Assembly: GCA_963383645.1 (NCBI GenBank)
Contig: OY726572.1
Coordinates: 69,107,856 to 69,171,855, forward strand
DNA: 64,000 nucleotides
Direction: 5' to 3'
From: Muscardinus avellanarius
Taxonomy: Eukaryota; Chordata; Mammalia; Rodentia; Gliridae
Below, piece by piece: positions 1-17,600 of the stretch. Position numbers and translations under genes: made by a program. Numbering within the stretch: the stretch's first letter is position 1; the number at the start of each line of letters is the position of its first letter. The notes below the pieces were generated by a model. The model saw only the letters and a list, made by a program, of their open reading frames with translations. It was not told where the DNA came from and ran no database searches.

Positions 1-578
1 AAAAACCTGGAGCCGGGCATGGTGGGCACGCTTGTAATCCCAACATTTGGGAGGCTCAGACCAGAGGATCGCAGTTCGCGGACAGCCTCAGCTACTTAGT
101 GAGGCCCTCTGCAACTCAGTGAGACCTGGTTTCAAAATAAAGAATAAAAAATAGGGCAGAGGGTGTAGCTCGGAGGTCGAATGCTCCTGGGTTTCACCCC
201 CAGACCCACAAAAAACAACAAACAAAATAAATAAATAAAAAGCTGGGCAGGGTGGTGCATGCTTGTAATCTCAGTGCTTGGGAGGCTGAGATGGGAGGAT
301 CGCAGGTTCACAGCTAGCCTCAGCTACTTAGTGAGGCCCTCCGCAATTTAGTGAGACCCTGTTTCAAAATAAAGAATAAGTGCCAGACATGGTGGCGCAC
401 GCTTGTAATCCCCACTCTTGGGAGGCTGAGAGAGGAGGATTGCGCAGGTTCGAAGCCCCTCGCTGGCTTAAGAGACCCTGTTTCCAAATAAAAATATAAA
501 ATAGGTCTGGGAGTGTAGCCCAGAGGTAGAAGGGCTTCCATCCCCAGTACCACCAAAATACTACTACTACTAATAATA

Positions 579-609
<31 letters not shown>

Positions 610-1535
610 GAAAGAATAAAACATAGGGCTGGGAGTGTAGCTTAGAGATAGACTGTCCCTGGGTTCAATCCCCAGTACTGCAAGGAAAAAAAAAACTGTT
701 GATGAATTGATAATTTCTCAAGCCTTCCCTGGTGGTAGGAATATAGGGAGGGGTTCCAATAAACTCTTTTCCCTACACTTGTTTATGTTTGGAATTTTCC
801 AGTAATAAGTTAAGGAAAGAACAAAAAATTAAAGCAAGGATCGTGGCGCACACTTGTAATCCCAATACTTGGGAGGCTGAGACAAGAGGATTACAGTACT
901 TAGGCTCTCCACAACTTAGTGAGACCCTGTTTCAAAATAAAGACTAAAGCCGGGCGTGGTGGCGCACACTTGTAATCCCCGCTCTTGGGAGGTGGAGACA
1001 GGAGGATCGCACTGGTTCGGAGCCAGCCTTGCTGGCTTAAGAGACCCTGTTTCCAAATAAAATATAAAATAGATCTGGGAGTGTATCCTGGAGGTAGAAG
1101 GGCTTCCAGGAACCCCAGTACCACCAAAATTAAATAAATAAATAAAATAAAGACTAAAAAGTAGGGCTGGGCATGGTGGCACACACTTGTAATTCCAGCA
1201 TTCGGGAGGCTGAGACAGGAGGATTGTGATTCATGGTCAGCCTCAGCTACTTAGGCCCTTTGCAACTCAGTGAGACTCTGTTTCAAAATAAAGAATAAAA
1301 ATAGGGCTGAGGGTATAGCTCAGAGGTCAAATGCCCCTGGGTTCCATCCCCAGTACTGCAAAAAAAAAAAAAAAAAAATTGGGTTGGGGATGTAGCTTGG
1401 AGGTAGAATGGTCCCGAGTTCAATCCCCAGTACCATTAAAAAACAAACAACAACAACAAAAACAATAAAAAATCAAGCTGAGCTGGAGGTGTAATTCAAA
1501 GGTAGAATTTCCCTGGGTTCCATCCACAGTTTTGC
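1..1535 (+). repeat. Cluster of B1-dID type SINEs, all on the plus strand
   Basis: Intron or flank of CCDC142 filled by SINEs. A full dimer is at about 10-213. A dimer at 240-379 and 611-690 is split by another dimer (380-555) that brought a (TAA)n tail. A left monomer at 826-948 is interrupted by a dimer at 949-1135. A further dimer is at 1165-1360, and ID-like right monomers are at about 1381-1433 and 1484-1535. The left part starts GGGCGTGGTGGCGCACGC; the right part is GGGCTGGGGGTGTAGCTC...GGTTCAATCCCCAGTACC. No coding exon is visible here. Confidence 0.85.
562..609. repeat. (TAA)n microsatellite
   Basis: Imperfect TAC/TAA/AATA triplets at the 3' tail of an inserted SINE. Confidence 0.9.
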
Positions 1536-1675
1536 AAAAAAAAAAAAGAAAAAAGTAAGAACAGATACTTTTAGTGGCCGTTCCAGTCACTGAGCTTTTT
1601 TGCTCTGCTCATCCTGCCCCCGCCCGTTGGCAGGGAACAGGGTCTTCAGCTGCCGGATCAGGGCCCTGTTCTCAC

Positions 1676-3733
1676 CTGCATATGTGTAGTCAGCTTCTGG
1701 ATCTCCAGGCCGAGCTGCTTCTCCACCTCCAGAGCTAACCTCTCCTCTGAGGCCAGGCTGGACAGAGCTTCCGCCTCGTGCAGTAGAGGCTTTGGGTAGA
1801 AACAGGCAATGAGGACACAGCCCAGCCCAGGCTGCTCCTGTCCCCACTCCCCAGCCACTCACAGGTAAGTCCTTCTGGGTCAGGAACAGGAAGGAACCTG
1901 GGGCCCACGCTGCCAGGTGCCGCTGAGCTCTCTCCAAGAACCAGAGCAAGGTGGTCTGCAGGGTACAGAGCCCCAGGGCAACAGGCGCAGGACCTGGGAG
2001 GGGAGCAGCAGAGAGTCTTAGAGGTCATGGAGCACCGTAGGGATGAGGGGGACTTCAGAACAGAGTGAAGAAATAAAGGTGATCTCCTCGGCTATTCTAT
2101 CCTCCTCTTCTCACCTGGAGGCTGGCAGCGGATCAATCCTGATCTCTGTTCTCGGAGTGCATCCGATAGAGGAGGGAAAAGCTGCTTCCACAGTTGAGCA
2201 GTAGGAGAGGTTGAGGCCGGGCTGCTCTGGTCGGCAAGGGCTGATCCCAAGGCCTGGCAGAAACCTGCGGGTCAGAGGGTGGAGTCGGATGGGGCACAGG
2301 CAACCTGGAAACTGAGTCGCTGCGATATCCCTTCCTTCTTACCTTGGTCCCAGCTCCAGATAAGAGACTGATGAAGCAGACTGTGACACAAAGAAGCCAG
2401 CTCCTCCTCACACTCCTGAGGCAGGGATGCTAGTGGGAGAAAGGACTCTGGAGCCTGAAAATAAGGCCTCCTTTCCCACTATCCCTGCCCACTAATAGGT
2501 GTGTCCTCTAAGACTCAAGACAGAGAGAAAGCAAGACTTTGTTCTGGAAGCCCAGAAGCTATTATTGGAACCATGGCGGGGGAGGGGGGTCATTCTAAAC
2601 TGCCTGATTCTGTCATCAGGCTGGGAGTTGGGTGAGCTGAGTAGGGAGAAGGAAGAGACCCTGGCCCTCCCCATGCCCACCCCGGCCCATCACTCACCCT
2701 GACCCAGTGCCTGACTCAGCTGTTGTGCCACTACCCTGAGGTCCCTCCAGGGCCCCAGATTTAGGTCCAGACTCTGAGCACAGGATGCCTGTAGCAGGGT
2801 CCAATACTGGTTCCACAGTCCACTACTGGCTGTACCGGCCACACCCCCTATTAGGCCCAGCAACTCCGGCAGCAGCTCCTGCTCCTCGTGGCACCACCTG
2901 CCGAGGTGGTCCCACGAGCCCGACCCACTGAGTGCCTCATCCAGCCGACTCGCCACCTGGCAACCCCGTTCCCAGGTCAGGAGGCGGAGCACTCGGGCTG
3001 GGGGGAAAGGACGCGCTGCCCTGGGGAGGTGGCCCATGGCTTTTTCTTGCAGCCTGTGATAGACGGGAAGCTCCAGTAGCAGTTCAGCGAGCTGGGACCT
3101 CAGGCCCAGGCTGGCGGGTTCCCGGCCCAGGGCGCGAAGCTGCATCTCCATGGCAGCATCCAGGCGCTGGGCTGCTAGTCCGACGGGACGCGCTAGGAGT
3201 AGCGGCTCGAGAGCATCCCTAAGGCCGATTCGCAAGCCCGCCCTTCGGGGAGGGTGCAGCTGCAGGTCGCGGCACAGCTGGGACAGGGGACCAGGGCTGC
3301 GGGCGGGTGTGCCGGGGCTCGGGGTCCTTAGGAGGTCCACTACCACCTGTAGGTGGCGGGCGCAGTCCCGGGCCTGGAGGAGCTGCTCCCGCTCGCGGAG
3401 CAGCCGCAGCAACACCACCCGGAGACGCTGCAGCGCGGGAGGCACCGGGCGCCCGGCCGTGGGCTCCCGCTCCCAGTCCGCAGCGCCGGGCTCGTGGTCC
3501 TCACCTGCGTCTGCAGACCTCTGCTGCCCCCCGGGGCCTCCGCCGGGCGGGGGGTCCCGGCAGGAGATGCTCCCCGCCCCCGCCAGCCCCCGCCAGCCCC
3601 GCACCTCCCGGAGGAGGGCGCCCGGCCGCCCGCCCTCCCGCCGCTCCTCCCCAGAGCCCCCGGGCTGCGCCCAGCGCCGGGGCGCCGCAGCCAGCGGAGG
3701 CAGAAGGCCGTCGGAGCGAGAAGCCTGGGCCAT
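1676..3733 (-). CDS. CCDC142: CCDC142, coiled-coil domain protein 142 (5' part, five coding exons)
   Basis: Coding exons on the minus strand are 3733-2698, 2429-2343, 2264-2115, 1993-1863 and 1789-1676. They join in frame (1518 nt, 506 residues). All junctions are GT-AG, and the last exon here ends in phase 0 at a CAG|GTGAGA donor. The start is the ATG at 3733 (MAQASRSDG), in a CpG-rich promoter shared with TTC31. The first exon is large and rich in Arg, Leu and Pro. Later exons carry the family sequences KDLPPLLHEAEAL and KQLGLEIQKL, which I recognise from human CCDC142. The human protein is about 750 residues, so roughly the last third lies beyond the left edge; only SINEs follow to position 1. 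Molecular function is not established. Identification is firm. The exon 2 acceptor (CTAG|CATCCC) was chosen because only it keeps the frame. Confidence 0.9.
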
Positions 3734-3992
3734 GGGGCGGCGGGTGGGAACAGAACCAACGACCCCCGCGTCCCGGCGCCGCCCAACGCCCGCGGCAGCC
3801 GGGACTCCGCCCGGTCCCGAGAGCCCGATCGCCTGCGCGGAGCCGCGGGGACCGCCGTGGACTCTCGCGCGCTCCGTAGCCGGCGGCTTCTGCCCGTAGT
3901 AAAGATGGCCGCCCCCTCGCTCCCCTACCCCGCCCTTTGGCCGATAGCAAGTTCTACACTATCTTTCACTTTCGTGTCACTGTAGACCGGAG
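3734..3992. promoter_or_regulatory. Bidirectional CpG-rich promoter between CCDC142 and TTC31
   Basis: The 259 bp between the CCDC142 start codon (minus, 3733) and the TTC31 start codon (plus, 3993) are GC- and CpG-rich. They must hold both promoters. There is no TATA box. A YY1-like AAGATGGCCGCC lies at 3902-3913, and GAGATGGCGCC overlaps the TTC31 ATG. The CpG-rich tract continues leftward through CCDC142 exon 1, to about 3100. Head-to-head CpG promoters of this size are commonly co-regulated; that part is inference. Confidence 0.75.
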
Positions 3993-11129
<7,137 letters not shown>

Positions 11130-12273
11130 GGATCCCAGCATCTCCCTCAGACCAGATGAAGGAGGACCTGTCCTCCATATGGCAAGGCCATGCGTGCATC
11201 TCACGGGGGTGGGGACGCTGCGGTGACAGTACACTATGTGTTTTGAGACCTTGTACTCTGAGGTTAAGGTCACCCAGGCAGTCATTTCTCTCGCCACAGA
11301 GGACCTTCTGCTGAGAGAAAGGAGTCCCACACCCACTGAAACACCTTTCCTTTGGTTCTCAAGCAGATGGCTTCTTCTAGGGGCAGTAAGGAAAAAGGAA
11401 CTGCACCCAGCCTCAAAATGGGAAGTGTGCAGAAGTTCAGGTCCTTAGTCTAGCGCCAGCAAGGAGGCACCTGGGGCTTGCTCTGTTCTTGGCCCTGGGG
11501 GACTCATCCACCCCTGGAGCTCTGTGCTCAGGAAGAGGGGTGGGGGGGGAGGTATAGTGATGAAAGAGGTTTGAGTCCCACACCCAGTCCACAGGCACTC
11601 ACCTTCCTCACCCCAGCTCTATAGCCAGAGCCTTCAGTTTGCTCCCAGCCCCTCATGTCATTTCCTGCCCGCTCTGCCGTGCACACTCTAACCACTCCTT
11701 TGTCCGATAGCCCACCATTCTCCCACTGCTGGAAGATTCTCCAAGGGTTTGCACTGGGAAGGTCCTTACCAGCTGCTGCTGGAGCCGGCAGGGCTGCAGA
11801 TCTCCAAGCTCCCCATGGCTAGCTCTGGGGCTGCACCACACTCAGGCTGCTACTAGCGTGGGTGCTCTTTGACCACCGGGCACTGCAGTTAGCTTTTGCC
11901 CATGTGAGATTTCCCAGCTTGGGTCTGCCCTGAAGATGGCTGCAATTCTCTCCTTTCTGTGTCAGGATCATGATCTCCTTTTGGCTTCTCGTGGCAGGTC
12001 CTGGCAGCTACCCTCGGCTGGGTCCTTCCTGGCCCTGCCTGGGATGCACTGCTCATTTAAATGTGGACGTTCAGGGAGGGGACTTTTAGCGCCCTGCCCT
12101 AATGCCTTCCTCAGAGGAACCATCCATGAAGATAAATGATCCTTGCTGCTCTGTGGGTCCTTTCCAAATACAGTTTGCACTTGGAGATAGGAGGTGCTGA
12201 AACATCTCTTTTCCCTTAATTTTTGTTATTGTTTATGATTTAGGCCCATTAAACACTGTGTGGCAGAATTAAA
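11130..12273 (+). other. TTC31: Probable TTC31 3' UTR with two ATTAAA poly(A) signals
   Basis: This non-repetitive stretch follows the TTC31 stop. ATTAAA hexamers at 12248-12253 and 12268-12273 are candidate poly(A) signals, with AATAAA at 12429-12434 inside a MIR element as an alternative. No convincing separate reading frame is present. The extent is inferred, not shown. Confidence 0.5.
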
Positions 12274-12279
12274 TCTGTC

Positions 12280-12445
12280 ATTACTTTCCAGGTCACCTTG
12301 GGCAGTTCTCTCAACCTTTAAGCCTTATTTCCCTCATTTGTAAAATGGGGGCAAATTTCTACCTCATAGGGCTGTTGTGAGGACTGAAAGAAAATACCTA
12401 CTAAGTGCTTAGCACATAGTAGGTGAGGAATAAACCAATTTTCGC
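12280..12445 (+). repeat. MIR SINE
   Basis: It carries hallmark MIR phrases: GTCACCTTGGGCAG, TTCCCTCATTTGTAAAATGG, CTCATAGGGCTGTTGTGAGG and CTTAGCACATAGTAGGTG. This is a nearly full-length ancient mammalian tRNA-derived SINE, just past the TTC31 3' end. Confidence 0.85.
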
Positions 12446-12514
12446 TTATAACCATCTTATATATGTGTGATTCCTAGAGTGGCTATGAGTGAATTGCTGC
12501 TTAAATTTATAAAA

Positions 12515-13457
12515 TCCAAACCTTGTGTGGTGACACACACCTGTTATCACAGTACTTGGCAAGCTGACACAGGAGGATCGTGGGTTTAAGGCCAGCTTCA
12601 GCAACTTAGCAAAACCCTTGGTAACTTAGACCCTGTTATAAAATAAATAAAATAGTGCTAGAGGTGTAGCTCAGAGATAAAATGCTCTTAAATTCAATCC
12701 CAATACCACCAAAAATAAATAAATCAAAAGGCCTATATCTGGACTTGATGGTGAATGCCTGCAATCCCAGTACTTGGGAGGCCGAGACAGAAGGACTGCA
12801 AATTCAAGGCTGACCTTGACAATTTAGAGGGACTCACAGCAACCTAGCAAGACCATTTCAAAACAAAAAAGCCAGCCATAGTATGCCTGTAATCCGGGTA
12901 CTTGGGATGCTAAAACAGAAAGATCACAGGTTGGCAGCCAGCCTCAGCAACTTAATATCCTCCGCAATTTAGTGAGACCCTGTTTCAAAACTTAAAATAA
13001 GCTGGGCATGGTGGTACACACTTGTAATCTCACTAATTGGGAGTGTGAGACAGGAGGCTCCGGGTTCACAGCCAGCCTCAGCTACTTAGGCCCTCTGCGA
13101 CTTAATGAGACCCTGTTTCAAAATAAAGAATAAAAAAATAGGGCTGAGGGTGTAGCTCAGAGGTAGGTAGAATGTGCCTGGGTTCAATCCCAAGTACAGC
13201 AAAAAATGAAACAAAAAAAAAAAAACTTCGAATGCCCCTGAATTAAATCACCAATAACGCCAGGCGTAGTGGCGCACGCTTGTAATCCCCGCGCTTGGGA
13301 GGTGGAGACACGAGGATCGCGCAGGTTTGAAGCCAGCCGCACTGGCTTAAGAGACCCCGTTTCCAAATAAAATGTATAAAATAAGTCTGGGAGTGTAGCC
13401 TGGAGGCAGAAGGGTTTCCAGGAATATCAGTGCCACCAAAAAAAAAAAAAAATCACC

Positions 13458-13518
<61 letters not shown>

Positions 13519-13570
13519 GGGCCGGCGTTGTAGCTTGGAGGTAGAATGCCCCTAGGTTTTATCCCCAGTA
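12515..13570 (+). repeat. Plus-strand SINE cluster downstream of TTC31
   Basis: A diverged dimer is at about 12515-12715, left-monomer-like copies at 12735-12870 and 12871-12985, and a dimer at 13000-13200. A dimer at 13259-13445 is inserted in an older ID tail with the duplication AAATCACCAATAAC (13245-13258 and 13450-13463). An ID-like right monomer is at about 13519-13570. Confidence 0.8.
13462..13515. repeat. (CA)27 microsatellite
   Basis: Uninterrupted CA dinucleotides between two SINE pieces. Confidence 0.95.
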
Positions 13571-13954
13571 CAAAAAAAGTTTTTTTAATACAATCCAGGG
13601 TTCCTGGGACTGTGAGTCTCTTAGTGTCTGGATCGGTAGCATCAGCATCACTCGGGAACTCAAGACAAAAGCAAGTCCTAGGCCCCGCCAGGCCTCCTCA
13701 GTCACAGATGACGTCTGGTAGCATGCCGAGATTCCTACCGTTAGCCCTTTCTCCTCTCTCCTCCTTCCTCTAAATCCTGTTCTTTAAGTTAGACAGTTAC
13801 CTTTACAGGGACAGTACCTGAAGTGGCCCAAAGCATGTACATCTGAGCTAGACACGCACAAAGCTCAGCCCACCTTACCACTTACACACAGCACAAGCCG
13901 GCCAAGCTTCCTGAGGCTTCTGTGGTTCAGTCTCCATATCCATAAAATGGGAAC

Positions 13955-14490
13955 CAAGAGCCGGGCACACCTGGAATCCCAGTACTTGGGAGGCTGAGGC
14001 CAAAGAATTGCAGGTTCAAAGCCAGCCTCAACCACTTGTGAGGCCCTCTACAACTTATACCCAGCCTCAAAATAAAGAATAAAATAGGGCGGGGGGTATA
14101 CCTCAGGGGTAAGATGCCCTTGGGTTCAATCTTTAGTACTGAGGGAGAGAGAAAGAGGGAGAGAGAGAGAGGACAAGAGGAGAGGGGGAGAGAACAAGCC
14201 AGGTATGGTGGTACATGCTTGTAATCCCAGTATTTGGGAGGTTGAGGTTGAGATAAGAGGATTGCAGGTTCAAGGACAGCCACAGCAAGTAATGAGACTC
14301 TCATCAATCTAGTGAGACCCTGTTTCAAAATAAAAATTAAAAAAGGGCTGGGGGTATAGCTCAGATGTAGAATGTCCCTGGGTTCAATCCCCATACCACA
14401 AATAAGGAAGGAAGGAAGGAAGGAAGGAAGGGAGGGAGGGAGGGAGAGAGAGAGAGAGAGGGAGAGAGAGAGAGAGGTGTAGAGAGAGGT
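13955..14490 (+). repeat. Two SINEs with purine-rich tails
   Basis: Plus dimers at about 13955-14140 and 14192-14400. The first is followed by a GA-rich tail (14139-14190), the second by (GGAA)n then (GGGA)n and (GA)n at 14404-14490. Confidence 0.85.
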
Positions 14491-15104
14491 GTCTGTGTTT
14501 TGTTGGGGTAATCTAGATTAATCCGTGCAAAGCACCTAAAACAGCTCAATAAGGGGAAGCTACTGTCTGAAATTGCCAGGCTCCCTCCTGCCTTCCAGCC
14601 TTACTCATTCTCCTTGGAAAAACCACTACTTAGCCCTCCACCTACAACTGAGGGCCTGGCTAACCCCCTTGGGCCCTCACGGCATCTTTGAAAGTGATAC
14701 TGTCCCATCTGGGCAGAGGCAAAGTAAGGTCTAACGGGGCCAGGAGGACTGAAGGGAGAGAAAGGAAGCAGGACAGAGCCTAAGTGTGGCCTCCTGAAGA
14801 TTGCTGGGTGGGCAGGGGTGGAGGCCTGTAATTATGGAGTGTTTCCCCCTCCCTCTCCCAGGACCCTGCAGAAGCAAGGAGTGTCAGAGATGTCAGCAGG
14901 GGAGCTGGGCTGGGATCACCACCAGCAAGCCTAACTACTCCAGGCTCTGCCTCAGCCCACCAGGTCTTCCTACCCCCACAGTTCTGCTGAGAACCTTTTC
15001 AACACAGGAGGTAAACAGAGGGCCCAGAGGAGCCAGACAGAGGGCCAGGGATGGGGGTGTGCCCTCTCTACAAACACTTTGCCCTAACATGTTTTTTTAG
15101 AGCC
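14491..15104. other. Intergenic, no gene recognised
   Basis: Mostly unique sequence without recognised exons or repeats. Short open frames exist but resemble no family I know. Confidence 0.5.
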
Positions 15105-15640
15105 CAGGGACATGCTACTTTGAGCTACACCCTCAAGCCCTATTTTTTATTCTTTATTTTGGGACAGGGTCTCACTGAGTTGCAAAGGGCCTCACTAAGT
15201 AGCTGAGGCTGTCCCCAAACCGTGATCCTCCTGTCTCAGCCTCCCAAATGCTGGGATTACAAGCATGTGCCACCATGCCCAGCCTAACATAGGTTTCTTA
15301 ATGCCCAAAGGAAGAAGGGAGGGATCTTTTTCCTAATAACCTAATTTTGGGGAAAGAGCAGATAGTCAAGCATGGTGTCTTCAATCTGGGGCCAGTGTAG
15401 AGGTTAGTATATAAGCATCCCAGGCTTCTGCAGCTCGGAGTCTTTTTTTTTCTTTTTTTCTTTTTTTTTTGTGGAACTGGGGTTCCTGGGGTGAGGTCTA
15501 CACTCCCAGACCTATTTTTAATTTTTTTTTAATTTGGAAACAGGGTCTCTTAAGCCAGCAAGGCTAGCTTCGAACTTGCGCTGATACTCCTGTCTCCGCC
15601 TCCCAAGCTCGGGGATTACAAGTGTAAGCCATCACACCCA
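15105..15640 (-). repeat. Two minus-strand SINEs downstream of LBX2
   Basis: A dimer at about 15105-15287 (CCTATTTTTTATTCTTTATTTTG linker) and one of the other subfamily at 15462-15640 (AATTTGGAAACAGGG linker). Confidence 0.85.
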
Positions 15641-15814
15641 GCTGCAGCTCGGAGTCTTAATGGAGTTCAAAGGCCACCAGTAGGGGTGTGGTGGAGGGCA
15701 GCTGCCCACAGAGTCCAGCCCTTTCAGCCTCTCCACCCAGGTCTGCCAGGCAGGATGCCAAGCGCCAACTGGCTCTGAAGGCTGGCTGAATAGCTAGCTG
15801 GTCTGACTCCTGAC

Positions 15815-15895
15815 CTCCGAGTTCTTCCTTTGTAAAATGGTCATAATTGTACACCTACCTTAGAGGGTCGCTAAGAGGGTTACAGGGTCAGCACC
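15815..15895 (+). repeat. MIR fragment
   Basis: TTTGTAAAATGGTCATAAT followed by CTACCTTAGAGGGTCGCTAA matches the MIR core in diverged form. A further fragment (TCCATATCCATAAAATGGG) lies at about 13895-13953, cut by a younger SINE. Confidence 0.5.
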
Positions 15896-15973
15896 GAATT
15901 GCCCGCGTTCAGCACATTTGCTGTTGTTGGCTCCGTGCATTCAGATAGCAGTATCTTGCAGCAGAGCCTTGAC

Positions 15974-15979
15974 TTTATT
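15974..15979 (-). terminator. LBX2: LBX2 poly(A) signal AATAAA
   Basis: TTTATT on the plus strand reads AATAAA on the minus strand, 112 bases beyond the LBX2 stop codon at 16091. It is the first canonical hexamer downstream. Confidence 0.65.
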
Positions 15980-16090
15980 CTCAAAAACTGGGAAAGTAGG
16001 CCTGGAAGGACCTCCTCCCTCCACCCCAGAACCCCAATGAAGGCAAGGAGTCCAGGGTCCCGGAGCCCAGGGCCAGCAGCAGCTTTGCCT

Positions 16091-17417
16091 TCAGTCGTCC
16101 ACCCGTATCTCTTGAATCTCTTCCTCTGACAGATGGGGCCCGGAGTCCGGAGCCGTAGGACAGGGGCTGGAGCCGGGGCTTTGAGCGTTCCGAGGCAGCC
16201 CTAGGTTGCACAAGACTCCCGGAGACAAGGCTCCAAGCGAGGCTACATCTGCGCGCATCTCCTCCACGTCGCGCTTCAGCTTGGCCCGGCGGTTCTGGAA
16301 CCAAGTGATGACCTGCGAATTGGCCAGGCCGAGTTTCGCAGCCAGTCCGTCGCGCTCCGACGGCGCCAGGTACTTCTGGAAGACGAACTGCCGCTCCAGC
16401 TCCAGCACCTGCTGCGCGGTGAAGGCCGTGCGAGACTTGCGCCGTCTGCGGCCGGTAGGGCCCGGGCCCAGCGCTGCTGGAATCGCCCTGCCTGCAGGGA
16501 TTGAGCAGGAATCAGGCTGTAGCCGGGAAGGAAACACTGTGGTAGGGTCAGGTCAGTGGGGCAAGAAAGAGATGGGGACCAGAATCGCAATACCTTACAG
16601 AACAGAGCGGTCAGACAGGGCCTGGTGAAGGTAACCGGGCCTCCCTAGGCTGGGCCGTGCAGGGCCCAGCTTACACTTCCTTAGGCCACCGGGGATCTCT
16701 CCGCAAGCCCAAAATAGATATGCAGGAAGGTGGGAATGCTGGGGCCCGCGCCCAACCCACACCAAAGGCTCCTCGCGCCCCCCAGGAAGAGCGACTCGGA
16801 GCGCAGCTTGGAGAGCAGAGCCTCCCTGCCCATCTCTTTCAGCTTCGCCCTAGACATGGCTTGCTCGCTCGCTCGCTGCCTGTGGCTCAAATCTTTTGTC
16901 TCCTACTCTTCGGGACGTTCTCTTTCGAGTTTACCCGCCTACAACGACGGGACCAGCGGGTGGTTCGATTCTCGGTCCCGCGGTCCCTGCCCGCAGCGCG
17001 GCGCCTCCCGGAGCCGCAGCAGAGTCTGGGGGCTCAGGGAGAGGAGGGGAAGAGCAGGGATCCGAGCCCTGGCTCGTGGGCTGAGGTCAGGCACGGACTA
17101 AGGTGACCCGGCAGCGGGCAGCGGGCAGCGGGCAGCGGGCAGCGGGCAGCGGGCAGCGCGAGATGAAGGTTTGGGACCGCGAACCAGGCAGGGGGAGCCC
17201 GCGGCTTTGCGCGCGGCGTACCTTCCGAGGGCTGCGGAGCGCGCCCGTCCAGTCCGCGGAAAGTTTTACTAGTCAGCTCCTCCAGGGCGCACAGCGGCGA
17301 CGTGGGGTCGCGGCCCGGCTCTGGAGGCTGTGGTCCCGAGGGTGCTCGAGGGACCAGGCGCGGCCCGAGAATGTCTGCGATGCTGAAGGGTGTCCGGGGC
17401 TGGCGTCCCGAGTTCAT
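16091..17417 (-). CDS. LBX2: LBX2, ladybird-type homeobox transcription factor 2
   Basis: Two coding exons, 17417-17222 and 16491-16091 (597 nt, 198 residues), separated by a 730-bp intron. The start MNSGRQPRTPF is chosen over an in-frame ATG 132 nt upstream because it matches the family N terminus. FSIADIL (residues about 11-17) is an engrailed-homology-1 motif, which recruits Groucho/TLE corepressors. The homeodomain spans about residues 80-140 (KSRTAFTAQQVLELER through WFQNRRAKLKRD). It has Thr at helix-3 position 47 (ITWFQN), typical of LBX/TLX/NK-like proteins. The C terminus is acidic (EEEIQEIRVDD), three residues longer than the human ending I recall. It is a nuclear DNA-binding regulator. 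Splice sites are CGGAAG|GTACGC and CCCTGCAG|GC. Intron 1 carries a GC-rich 7-bp tandem repeat. Confidence 0.95.
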
Positions 17418-17600
17418 GGCCCGCTGGGAAGTGGCGCCACCCGCCGCGCTCGGCTCCGCCGCCGCCCGCCGCCGACTCCCAACCCCGGCCCCAGCCTCGG
17501 GCCCGCCCCCAGCGCTGGAGCCCCGTGCGCCCCTCCTTCTGCGCCCCATCTCCCCCTCCCCAGTGCCGCGGTGGGTCTGGAGTCGGTGGCGAGCCTTACT
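16250..17600. promoter_or_regulatory. LBX2: CpG island over the LBX2 promoter, both exons and intron
   Basis: The block is dense in CG dinucleotides and GC-rich. It covers LBX2 exon 1, the intron, the homeobox exon and about 180 bp upstream of the ATG. No TATA box is obvious. CpG islands covering a whole short gene are usual for developmental homeobox genes and often mark Polycomb targets; this is family knowledge, not seen here. Confidence 0.6.
17111..17158. repeat. (GCAGCGG)n minisatellite in LBX2 intron 1
   Basis: Six perfect copies plus one nearly complete copy of the 7-mer GCAGCGG lie head to tail, about 60 bp inside the intron from the exon 1 donor. Confidence 0.95.

Noticed and set aside
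1300..1360. tRNA-like A and B boxes (GTAGCTCAGAGGT, GGTTCAATCCC) that recur many times
   Set aside because: They belong to the ID-like right part of SINEs; no complete cloverleaf with intact anticodon arm stands alone.
3150..3899. 249-residue plus-strand frame
   Set aside because: Antisense shadow of CCDC142 exon 1, Arg/Ser/Pro-rich, no family.
13462..13515. Tandem repeats considered as CRISPR-like or satellite arrays
   Set aside because: Simple dinucleotide and tetranucleotide runs at SINE tails; no spacers, vertebrate DNA.
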